13,003 nt of DNA from Pancytospora philotis (Eukaryota > Microsporidia): NCBI GenBank assembly GCA_023647555.1, contig JALRLY010000196.1, forward strand, positions 1 to 13,003, written 5' to 3'. The translations under genes were made by a program, and so were the position numbers. Below, in pieces: positions 1-7,215 of the stretch (its first letter is position 1; every line of letters starts with the position of its first letter). The notes beneath the pieces were generated by a model. It was given only the letters and a program-made list of their open reading frames with translations, ran no database searches and was not told the DNA's origin.

Positions 1-7
1 GCTGTGC

Positions 8-41
8 GCAATATTGCTATGCTATGTATACAGGCATAGCA
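8..41. repeat. Overlapping palindrome and inverted repeat
   Basis: A perfect 10-bp palindrome GCAATATTGC (8-17) overlaps a perfect 8-bp inverted repeat, TGCTATGC (15-22) and GCATAGCA (34-41), separated by 11 bases. That spacer contains a smaller palindrome, GTATAC (26-31). It could fold as a stem-loop in RNA or DNA. It lies about 160 bp beyond the stop of the large minus-strand gene, in otherwise featureless AT-rich flank. The function is unknown. It may be chance, or it may belong to the end of a neighbouring gene outside the window. Confidence 0.4.
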
Positions 42-140
42 CAAGTTATTATAGAAGCAACATGAGACCGGCATGTCAGCAAAAAGTCAAGCAATCGCGT
101 CTTCAACAACATATTAAGAAAACACAACTATAAATCAGAA

Positions 141-146
141 TTTAAT
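141..146 (-). terminator. Possible ATTAAA poly(A) signal of the large gene
   Basis: Read on the minus strand this is ATTAAA, the common variant of AATAAA, 56 bases past the stop codon of the 1970-residue gene. No perfect AATAAA is seen on this strand in the 201-base flank. The position fits the short 3' untranslated regions of compact genomes, but a six-base AT-rich match is weak evidence alone. Confidence 0.3.
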
Positions 147-201
147 GGCAGAGTTAGAAGGAGAAGGCCTGCAGTACATTTCGCCCACCATCGCAGCAGC
201 T

Positions 202-3200
202 TTAGGCCTGTGCGGCGCTCAGACGCGTATTCCTGAGCAGAGCGATCCTTTCCTCGATCAGTTCGTCAGTGACGACTTTGCTCGGCAGGCTGTCGGAGCC
301 ATCGCCATCGCCCTGGAAGTCCCTGTACACGATGCACGAATCTACATTCGCTGCATATGCCGCGCTCCTGCACTGGTAGTAGTCCTCGATGGAGAATTCT
401 GCGTAGTCCGCGAGCCTGCCTATGTTGTTGTTGAAATGGTAGACGGGATTGAAGTTATCCACCCAGCTGATAAGCCAAAGGAACTTATTCGGAGCTGTGC
501 TGCTGTCGTATGGAGCTCGGAGAGCGGTATCCTGCGAGTAGTCGTGGGACAAGAAGTGGGCGGCTTCTTGGCTCTTCTTGATTTTCAGAAGCTCATTTGC
601 TGCGACCTTGAGGAGATAGTCGCAGCCCGATTCTGCAGTAGTCAGCGAACTAATATGGAGGAGGTAGGCGAAGCCCTGGCGAATGGTGCTGATCGTGGCC
701 GGCGGACTGCTCTTGTCCGTGCAGGGCCCAGTGCAGGGATCCAGCCGGAACGGGAGGGTGAGCGTGAAGCCGTTGTTGAGCGGCCGCAGCATGTACGTTT
801 CAGTGCTGAGCGTAGTCGAGAGGAGCAGATGGTGGCCCACGTTCGCAAGCAGAGTGATGGAGGTCTGGCCGCAGAGGTAGAACCGCACGGGGAGGTGGAT
901 GTCAAGGAAGAAGTGAAGGTCCCTGCTCAGTCGGACTGCTATCGGAACAGGCATCGGCCGGGACGGACTGTTGCGGACCTTCCGGTAGATGGCATCGCCC
1001 AGGTACGTGACACGGACGCTGTCCTTCAGATCAGCCAGGAAATTGCTCAAGCGCTTGTCCTTCCCGAGCACGATTAAACCTAGGCTTACAATGCAGGCAA
1101 TAATATGGCTGCCTTCATCATTGGCCTCTGCAGAAGAGCCAAGCCGCAGCCAAGACCTGGTCTTGTCCATTAGTAGCTTGAACGAGTCGCCGCGCTGAAA
1201 GAGCGAAGACCCGTCCGCGAGGGTGAAGAGAGGCTCAATATTCAGGTCAAAACTGAGGCCGATCGAGAAGCGGATGTTGCTGTTGGAGCCGCAGTGCAGC
1301 GCAAGCAGCTGCTTGCTCTGCGACTTGGCATGCGGGACTCCTCTGGCAAGGCGGCACAGCACGGATGCTGGTATGCAGAGCCCGCCGAAGTAGTAGCGCT
1401 TGTCGCCGTTGTTCGCGAAGATGTTCTTCAGTTTAGCGGGAATGTGCGCCTGGTCTTCGGGCGGGGCGCCGTCCCACGCATCCTCGGCATGCCCGGTGTA
1501 GTAGATGTACCGGAAGATCTCGTAGGGAACCGTACTGATCTTCTTGGGAGTGGTTTGCTCGACCGACGGCGCCCAAGGACCGAAGTGCTCGTGGGCGTCC
1601 GTGCACGCGTTGGCGTTCTCAGCACCGCCGCCCTGCGCCCCACTCACCGGCAGCCTGCGCTTCTTACACGGCGGGTTGTAGGACGCGACTTTTCCCTTGA
1701 TGGCCTCAGCACATGCTACGCCCGGGGCTCCATCGTGCCGGCTCGTCAGGAGGTAGGTGCCGTCCGGCATAAAGCCGCAATCCAGGTTCCGCAGTATGCT
1801 GTTGTACAGCTGCGTGTACGGCTTGCTCCGGCGCTTCCGGGCTCCGGGCGAATACGACGCAACAAATGTATCCTCGATTTGAAAGCTGAACGCGTCCGCG
1901 CCGACGAGCTTGTGGCCCTTGCCGATGTTCACCGACGCGAGCCAGTCGGTAACAAACCCGAACTTGAAATGCAGCATGGCGGGCGCGTTGGACGATGGCA
2001 GCCTAAGCCAGATACTGGGCAGCAGATTCCGCATGTAGCTGTTCAAGCCGTTGTTCATGAGTCTGCCTGAGAGCTTAAACTGCTTTCCACTCTGCGCAAG
2101 CGTATCGAGAGTAAGGCCGAACAGCAGACTCTGCATGGAGTACTTCCTGAGCCTGTCCACCGCACGCTGGCAGCGGTCCCTGGGCGCGAAGTACTGATTC
2201 TCTGGCATCGTAGCGTACCGGATGTCAGCATTGGCGGTAAAGTCGTCGAGCAACGGGCGGCTGGCGATGCATGCCTCGATGAAGGACCAAAATTGCTTGT
2301 GGCCCACCGCGTTCTTCACTGCCCCCGCCTGGGTTGTGAGCTCTACGCCGACCGCGCTGTTGCCCACGCTCGGCGTCTTGACCTTGAGGCTGAAGCCTAT
2401 CGTGTAGCTGGTGACCCTGGATTTGATGGTGTTGTCGGTGCTATCGTAGATCGTGTCCGCGAAGTACTCGTCGAGCAGGCTCAGATGCGTAGTCCCGTGC
2501 TTACTGTTGTATATGGCGGCTCGTACCGTGTTAGAAAAGGCGGGCTCAAACTGCGTGCCCGCATCGCACAGCACCTCGGTGCCAGCGCAGTGCGGCCTGT
2601 AGAGCAGCTGGCTAGACAGGGTGCCGCACGGGCAGTGCTTGCCGTCCTGGCCATCCTCGCAGGCGTACGCCTCCACCATGCGGCCGTGCCCGTCTGCGTA
2701 GAATGCCTTGATCTGCTCGAACTCCTGCGCCTCAAAGCCATCCTCGTACTTGTATTCGTCGCAGCGCTGCAGCTGCCGGGCTACCACCGGCGTTATCTTA
2801 GCTTCGATTCGTCCGGTGAGCGTCTTATTGTAGAGGAGGCTCAAATCGTCCTTGCTGAAATTGCTGGCTGCCACCTCCTCGATGGTGTACGGCTTCTTGG
2901 AGAAAGTAATCCTGCAGTCGTTGCTCTGAGCCGACTCGGAGTCCTGGAAGCTCAGGGCAAGCGCAAGCTCGTCGAGGTTGTCCACGGCAATGAACTCCGG
3001 CCACGGCATCATGATGTCTGGCAGCACCAGATTGACGGTGCCGTCGATCTCGGTGCCCGAATTGTCGGTCTTGGCAGCGAGGCTGGAGACAACGCAGGCG
3101 CGCGAACTGGCCGACAGCTCCTTATCCTCGTCTTTCTTGGGGCTGAAGAGAATGTGGTTCAGCAGGAGCGACACGAGCGACGAGAGCGGATCTGCGCGGC

Positions 3201-6114
3201 CAAGCATCTTGAACTGCACGTCGCTGCTGCAGAATGGAAGGAGCGCCAGATTCCCCAGCCCGAGATGGCAAATCTGCGGGGAGCGCACGTTCGGGAAGAT
3301 CAGATCATCGAGGATGTTCAGCGAGAACTCGAGCTGGTGGAAGGACAGGGTGGCGAGCCCCGCCGTATCAGGCGCATCGAGCGCAGCCCTGCGCGCATCC
3401 TTGATAAGCGAGCCTCCGTCGCCAAAGACGCCTTCGCAGCTCTGGGCATCCACAAAGGCCCCGTCATCGTACAGTGAAGCGGCTGCTACACGGCCGGCGC
3501 GCGTCTTGCTGCCAACGCCCTCAAACAGCCCGGCCTTTTCTGTCTGCTTGACAAAACCATCGATTCCCTTGTGGTCATCGAGCACGAGATGGACCTGCAA
3601 GAAACGCAGCGTGTGCTCGGAATGGCTGAAGAAAGGCACCGAGGAGAACTTGAAAGCGGCGAGGAACTTGTTGAGGAATATCCGGAAGTTGTCGTAGCCC
3701 AGCAGGCCGGGGCTCGCCACGACGAACTCGTGCTTCTGCAGGTTGTTGAAGCTCCCGCGGTACCTGATGCGCAGCGGCGGGATAATCTCGACCTTATCGT
3801 TGCCCTTCTTCCCGTCTTCCTGGTGGTTGGCGCTCAGAGGCTCGAACAGCTGCGGCTCGAAGTATTCATCACTGTCTGAGTCGGTTGAAGAGGCGTCCAT
3901 GCCTGCTGCGACTTCCGCGGGCGCCGAGACCTCCGCGGCAGACGAAATTTCTGAGGAGGTGCTACGCTCATCCAGCGCAGCAGCGTGCTTCTCCATGTCG
4001 GCTCGGAATATCATGATGGATTCCTGCACAGCCATTCCCAGGCACTCGTAGTCCTCGGCCGTTTCTTTGCGACTCGTCTGGGGCTCGCGCAGGTACGCGA
4101 GCCGGGTCCGGATCGACTGGGTCGGCCGATCGATGCTGGTCCGCGGCTTCGGGCCGTCGAACAGCGCTTTCATCTCAGCAAACGAGACGCAGCGGTCCAT
4201 GAAGGCGTGGATGAAGAGCCGTGCGTTCTTCGAGATGAAAAGCAGGAAATCGGACTTGTCGATCTTCGCGTAGGAGCTATCGTTCAGGCGGAGCGTCGTA
4301 TTGAGCTGCAGCACGCCGACCACCGTGTTCCGCGTGAGGGAGTACCACAGCGAGGAGCCGTGGAACGTGGTATCAAAGGCCGCGCGGTTGAAGACACAGG
4401 ACAGGCCCTTCTCCGGGATCGGAATCTGGATGAGCTCGTCGAGCGGGCAGACCTGCGCAAGCGGCATCCGCGACACGAGGTAGAGCGTGTTCGCCTCGGA
4501 CTCAGAGTTCGCCGCGGTGTGCACCCAGCGCATCTGCGGATCCGCGACGTCCCGCTGCGCAATTGGCTTGGACTTCTGCTCCTGGCACTCCCGCAGGATA
4601 TGCACCTCCGCGTCGTGCACGAGGAAGATGTGTCCATCCGCGTTCACGAAGACTCCAAGCGAGCTGAAAAGGCTGAAGATCCCGCGGGAGGAGAAGAAGC
4701 CCACGTAGATCTGCTTGTGCTGCAGCGTCTGGAGAATCCGGCTGACGTCGATCTGCGAAAGCCTGATCGACACCAAGTCCTCGAGTTTGGGCGCCGGCTC
4801 GCTGGCCGCGCCAAGCACGCGCTCGACAGGACGGTCGAAGAAGCCGATCTTCTTTTTGACACCCGCATCCACGAGAGACGCAGGCTTCTGCTCGCTTTTC
4901 GGCTCGTTCTGCTTGCGCCGTTTGCTGTCAAACGGGAACACGCTGGCGGTGACCGTGCAGAGAGACCCTGGCACCGAATCCACATAGAAGCTGATCGGCT
5001 CTGCTGCGCCGCACAGGAAACGCAGCAGAGAGAACGCCCGCGCGGCTGACGAGGACTTGCGCGCCGACAAGGTGCAGCACAGCTCCTTGCCCTCCACCCG
5101 CGAATCGACCGTGAGCCCAGAAAGCATCGAGCCGCCGGCCCCGGCCTTTCCGCCGCCGGAAGGCAGCACCAGCGGGAACGAGAACGGGTTCGACCGGCCG
5201 CTTGCGCCGTGCTGCGCAAAGTGGCACACCTCGCCGCCCTCGCAGCGGTACCCGGTGAGCTGGACGGTCGTGCGGCGCTCTCTGCAGAAGTCCACAATGG
5301 CGTTCCTCTGCTCGTCGCAGCGCGTCACCTCCATCTTTACTCCGATCTCGTTCTCGTTGCAGTACAGGCTCACGGACTCCATCCAGCTCAGATTCGTGAA
5401 GAACGTGTGGTCCTTCACGCGCACGTTCATCACGGTGCTGCTCAGCGGCGCGCAGGACTTGTGCAGCCACTCGCTCGCCCTCTTCCGGTCCACACAGGCC
5501 TCCACGCACATCTTGCTGGGCCTACCACTCGAGAATTCGCCGGCCTCGCGCGTCCCGAAGCGCACGATGTCCTTCAGCTCCGACCAGTCGAACGCGTCGC
5601 TCTCGCTGCCGCCCAGGTTGGTGGCCACGTCGCGGCGGAAATACAGCGGCACGCCGCACAGCCGCACGGACGCGATCGTGCTCAGATGGAGCTGCGCCTC
5701 CTTGGCCAGCAGCGTCTCCACGAGCTTCTGCAGATCCAGCTGCCTCATGTGCGCGCCGAGCGGCACCACGACGAGCTTCTGCTTCTCGATGCGTATGTCG
5801 TCGAGCGTGAACTTGGCCAGCACCTCGCTGGTCTGCTGGTTGAGCAGCGTCCCCTCGATCTGCTTGAGCTCGCACTTGAGCGGCGAGCGCGCCGCGGGGA
5901 GCGCCAGCTCGAACTTCAAGATGTTCGGGCACGCCGAGTCGTAGGCGATGTAGCTCACCTGAAAGCTCCTGTAGTCGATGTGCCGCCACGTGTGCAGAAT
6001 CACCAGCACGCGGTACACCACGATCCCGAGAATCGATACAAACGCACAGATCGCCGCCTGCCGCTTCCTTGAGCTCAGCATCTTGCCGATCAAATTTTTG
6101 TACCTCATATTCAT
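202..6114 (-). CDS. Large single-anchor membrane protein, uncharacterised (1970 aa)
   Basis: An uninterrupted ORF of 1970 codons from ATG to TAA. The start is favoured because CCCC lies one base upstream of the ATG on the minus strand; a second ATG is at codon 3. Residues 13-19 are basic (SSRKRQA), followed by a hydrophobic helix at about 20-40. No other clear membrane segment is seen, so a signal-anchored type II protein with a long lumenal or extracellular body is likely. Several N-x-S/T sites (around 603-613, for example) suit that topology. Residues about 45-160 alternate short beta-like strands and end with an amphipathic helix and the strand pattern VRLCGVPLYF. Comparable helix-then-strand stretches occur near 356-382, 808-830, 975-991 and 1271-1300, which suggests a repeated module. 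A Ser/Glu/Asp-rich linker lies at about 710-760 and Lys/Arg-rich patches near 395-420 and 1430-1485. I do not recognise the family. A distant relationship to fungal LEA-2-like vacuolar proteins or to bridge-like lipid-transfer proteins is only a guess. The ORF itself is nearly certain. Confidence 0.85.
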   Translation of the reverse strand: MNMRYKNLIGKMLSSRKRQAAICAFVSILGIVVYRVLVILHTWRHIDYRSFQVSYIAYDSACPNILKFELALPAARSPLKCELKQIEGTLLNQQTSEVLAKFTLDDIRIEKQKLVVVPLGAHMRQLDLQKLVETLLAKEAQLHLSTIASVRLCGVPLYFRRDVATNLGGSESDAFDWSELKDIVRFGTREAGEFSSGRPSKMCVEACVDRKRASEWLHKSCAPLSSTVMNVRVKDHTFFTNLSWMESVSLYCNENEIGVKMEVTRCDEQRNAIVDFCRERRTTVQLTGYRCEGGEVCHFAQHGASGRSNPFSFPLVLPSGGGKAGAGGSMLSGLTVDSRVEGKELCCTLSARKSSSAARAFSLLRFLCGAAEPISFYVDSVPGSLCTVTASVFPFDSKRRKQNEPKSEQKPASLVDAGVKKKIGFFDRPVERVLGAASEPAPKLEDLVSIRLSQIDVSRILQTLQHKQIYVGFFSSRGIFSLFSSLGVFVNADGHIFLVHDAEVHILRECQEQKSKPIAQRDVADPQMRWVHTAANSESEANTLYLVSRMPLAQVCPLDELIQIPIPEKGLSCVFNRAAFDTTFHGSSLWYSLTRNTVVGVLQLNTTLRLNDSSYAKIDKSDFLLFISKNARLFIHAFMDRCVSFAEMKALFDGPKPRTSIDRPTQSIRTRLAYLREPQTSRKETAEDYECLGMAVQESIMIFRADMEKHAAALDERSTSSEISSAAEVSAPAEVAAGMDASSTDSDSDEYFEPQLFEPLSANHQEDGKKGNDKVEIIPPLRIRYRGSFNNLQKHEFVVASPGLLGYDNFRIFLNKFLAAFKFSSVPFFSHSEHTLRFLQVHLVLDDHKGIDGFVKQTEKAGLFEGVGSKTRAGRVAAASLYDDGAFVDAQSCEGVFGDGGSLIKDARRAALDAPDTAGLATLSFHQLEFSLNILDDLIFPNVRSPQICHLGLGNLALLPFCSSDVQFKMLGRADPLSSLVSLLLNHILFSPKKDEDKELSASSRACVVSSLAAKTDNSGTEIDGTVNLVLPDIMMPWPEFIAVDNLDELALALSFQDSESAQSNDCRITFSKKPYTIEEVAASNFSKDDLSLLYNKTLTGRIEAKITPVVARQLQRCDEYKYEDGFEAQEFEQIKAFYADGHGRMVEAYACEDGQDGKHCPCGTLSSQLLYRPHCAGTEVLCDAGTQFEPAFSNTVRAAIYNSKHGTTHLSLLDEYFADTIYDSTDNTIKSRVTSYTIGFSLKVKTPSVGNSAVGVELTTQAGAVKNAVGHKQFWSFIEACIASRPLLDDFTANADIRYATMPENQYFAPRDRCQRAVDRLRKYSMQSLLFGLTLDTLAQSGKQFKLSGRLMNNGLNSYMRNLLPSIWLRLPSSNAPAMLHFKFGFVTDWLASVNIGKGHKLVGADAFSFQIEDTFVASYSPGARKRRSKPYTQLYNSILRNLDCGFMPDGTYLLTSRHDGAPGVACAEAIKGKVASYNPPCKKRRLPVSGAQGGGAENANACTDAHEHFGPWAPSVEQTTPKKISTVPYEIFRYIYYTGHAEDAWDGAPPEDQAHIPAKLKNIFANNGDKRYYFGGLCIPASVLCRLARGVPHAKSQSKQLLALHCGSNSNIRFSIGLSFDLNIEPLFTLADGSSLFQRGDSFKLLMDKTRSWLRLGSSAEANDEGSHIIACIVSLGLIVLGKDKRLSNFLADLKDSVRVTYLGDAIYRKVRNSPSRPMPVPIAVRLSRDLHFFLDIHLPVRFYLCGQTSITLLANVGHHLLLSTTLSTETYMLRPLNNGFTLTLPFRLDPCTGPCTDKSSPPATISTIRQGFAYLLHISSLTTAESGCDYLLKVAANELLKIKKSQEAAHFLSHDYSQDTALRAPYDSSTAPNKFLWLISWVDNFNPVYHFNNNIGRLADYAEFSIEDYYQCRSAAYAANVDSCIVYRDFQGDGDGSDSLPSKVVTDELIEERIALLRNTRLSAAQA

Positions 6115-6115
6115 A

Positions 6116-6131
6116 GGGGCTCCAATCTTTT
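6116..6131 (-). promoter_or_regulatory. CCC-type start signal of the large gene
   Basis: On the minus strand AAAAGATT (6131-6124) is followed by GGAG and then CCCC (6119-6116), one base before the ATG. CCC-like motifs directly upstream of start codons are described for microsporidian genes. The same layout recurs at the other genes of this window, which supports both the motif and the chosen start. The exact transcription start cannot be seen. Confidence 0.5.
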
Positions 6132-6136
6132 GCAGC

Positions 6137-6142
6137 TTTATT
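6137..6142 (-). terminator. AATAAA on the minus strand upstream of the large gene
   Basis: The plus-strand TTTATT reads AATAAA on the minus strand. It lies 18 bases past a minus-strand TAA (6163-6161) and about 22 bases before the large gene's ATG. It could end a small upstream minus-strand transcript; otherwise it is chance or part of the large gene's promoter. Confidence 0.3.
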
Positions 6143-6160
6143 TTGGGCCGATAGGGTGAT

Positions 6161-6463
6161 TTAGCGCGCAGGCGCCGGCAGGAGCCCTCGCGGCGCGGCG
6201 CTTTGAAATATGTCCTGCGCTATGGGATTGCTGGCCATCCTGCACATGAACAGCGGCAGTTCTGCTGCATTATGCATCGCGCATCCGGCACGCGCTAAAA
6301 TAATCTCTGGTAAAATTTTCACTTTTGACACGCCGCGAATATGCTGATCAAGCACGCGGACTTGGGCTGTAGGAGCCGTGTATGGCAGTGCTATGCTGCT
6401 GCGCAGTTCAGAATTCAGCCCAAATCAACAAATATTGTGTTAATACGCCCAAATCTGTGGCAT
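6161..6463 (-). CDS. Doubtful small minus-strand gene, possibly with one intron
   Basis: A minus-strand frame is open from about 6424 to the TAA at 6163-6161 and is followed by AATAAA. It has no ATG near its 5' end; the first is at 6277, which would give a 38-residue peptide. A spliced model works by frame: ATG at 6463-6461, a 17-base first exon, a 48-base intron running from GTATTA (6446) to CAG (6399), then the long frame, giving 84 residues. A short intron after a few codons is the usual microsporidian pattern, but the 5' splice site is not the expected GTAAGT type and no CCC motif precedes the ATG. The predicted product has a helical middle (KILPEIILARAG) and a Pro/Ala/Arg-rich tail, and I recognise no family. 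It may be non-coding. Confidence 0.17.
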
Positions 6464-6652
6464 CAGCACTGAAATGATCACTATGCTCCAGAATTAATGA
6501 TTCTAGAATATTTGTGCAAAGCCGCGCACAAGCATTACTGCCGGTTCAAAATAAAAAGCAGCCAGCACACTGCTCATTACACCATGCATTTGCGCCGTAT
6601 GCGCCTAGCATGAGCGCTTCGGTGCTGGGCGCTCGCGCTTTTCCCGTCCGCG

Positions 6653-6665
6653 AAAAATTCTGCCC
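6653..6665 (+). promoter_or_regulatory. AAAAATT plus CTGCCC start signal of MPP10
   Basis: AAAAATT (6653-6659) is followed at once by CTGCCC (6660-6665), which abuts the ATG. INO80 carries almost the same arrangement (AAAAATT, GCG, CTGCCCCC, ACAG, ATG). Microsporidian genes are known to carry CCC-like signals here and, in some genes, AAATTT-like boxes. The untranslated leader would be very short. Confidence 0.5.
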
Positions 6666-7037
6666 ATGGCGCCGCGCAACGTCGAGGAGACCGAGAAGCT
6701 GCTGGTCGGCAGGAAGAACTGGCGCCACGCCGGTGAGATCAAGGCGAGCTCGCGCCCGCAGAACTCGCTGCTCCACGAGAACGTCGAGTTCGACACCACG
6801 ATCTTCAACGTGCCCATCTCCGCCGCGCTGAACAGCGAGATCGCGAAGTACGTGGCCCAGCGGTTCAAGGAGAAGACGTTCGACAACTACCACTTCGAGG
6901 AGATGAAGGAGAAGATCGAGAAGGAGACGTACGACTTCGAGCTGTGCGAAACCAACAAGGAGATCTTGGCGCTGTACGAGGACATCGAGAGCGCGCTCAA
7001 GAAAATTACCGACTACGGAAACGACGGGTTTTCGTAG
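6666..7037 (+). CDS. MPP10: MPP10-like U3 snoRNP / SSU processome protein, minimal form (123 aa)
   Basis: MPP10 is a scaffold of the small-subunit processome in the nucleolus. It joins the U3 snoRNP and binds Imp3 and Imp4 during early 18S rRNA maturation. The match rests on the family's signature: residues 18-24 (NWRHAGE) and 30-43, RPQNSLLHENVEFD, correspond to the conserved 'W...GE......RP(E/Q)NSLLE...EFD' block of eukaryotic MPP10. This is followed by a Lys/Glu-rich helix with ERF-like spacing (60-85) and a segment at 95-115 (KEILALYEDIESALKKI) resembling the 'LAEIYEQEY' region. Yeast and human proteins are roughly five times longer, so only the conserved C-terminal core remains; the acidic, coiled-coil N-terminal part is absent. 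CCC touches the ATG. The codons are strongly GC-ending. It converges with INO80, leaving 173 bp between the stops. The family call rests on short motifs but these are distinctive. Confidence 0.8.
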   Translation: MAPRNVEETEKLLVGRKNWRHAGEIKASSRPQNSLLHENVEFDTTIFNVPISAALNSEIAKYVAQRFKEKTFDNYHFEEMKEKIEKETYDFELCETNKEILALYEDIESALKKITDYGNDGFS

Positions 7038-7108
7038 TGTGCACAGCGGAGCGGGTGCTGAGATGCTTTGCCCGCAGCTCACATTTGATACGGCGTGTTA
7101 CATTTAGC

Positions 7109-7114
7109 AATAAA
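7109..7114 (+). terminator. AATAAA poly(A) signal of MPP10
   Basis: A perfect AATAAA 71 bases after the MPP10 stop codon on the plus strand, inside the 173-bp convergent intergenic space and followed by a T-rich run (7126-7136). Distance and orientation fit a 3' end signal for MPP10. Confidence 0.55.
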
Positions 7115-7209
7115 GATCATAGTTTGAGTTTTTTTAAACGATCTGTGGAAACGCAGCGGCTTTAGCCTTACAGAGCAATCGCACTGCGAAAACACGCTCA
7201 TACTAACGG

Positions 7210-7215
7210 TTTATT
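7210..7215 (-). terminator. AATAAA overlapping the INO80 stop codon
   Basis: On the minus strand the last codons of INO80 read AAA TAA and then ACC, so AATAAA contains the TAA stop itself. Poly(A) signals overlapping stop codons are a known outcome of genome compaction in microsporidia. If used, the INO80 3' untranslated region would be a few tens of bases and could overlap the MPP10 transcript end. Confidence 0.5.

Larger units (their letters stand above)
6115..6665. other. Divergent intergenic region (551 bp)
   Basis: This lies between the divergently transcribed large membrane-protein gene and MPP10, and should hold both promoters. It is AT-richer than the flanking coding DNA. Each end carries a CCC-type start signal. 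The left half contains a minus-strand open stretch ending at 6161 with an AATAAA 18 bases beyond, annotated separately as a doubtful small gene. No tRNA-like T-arm, CRISPR-like array or tandem repeat was seen. Confidence 0.6.

Noticed and set aside
4620..4920. Lys/Arg-rich patches of the large protein as nuclear localisation signals
   Set aside because: The protein has an N-terminal membrane anchor that should place these segments in the secretory system, so a nuclear signal reading is not supported.
145..5944. Many long plus-strand frames across the large minus-strand gene
   Set aside because: They are shadows caused by GC-rich codon use. None has a signal peptide, domain or start signal, while the minus-strand frame is uninterrupted for 1970 codons.
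6514..6831. Plus-strand frame of 105 codons overlapping the MPP10 start
   Set aside because: Its Arg/Ser/Pro-rich part is the shadow of GC-rich MPP10 codons; the MPP10 frame carries the family signature.
6546..7082. Minus-strand frame of 178 codons opposite MPP10
   Set aside because: Leu/Val-rich shadow of a Glu/Lys-rich gene; no independent start signal or domain.
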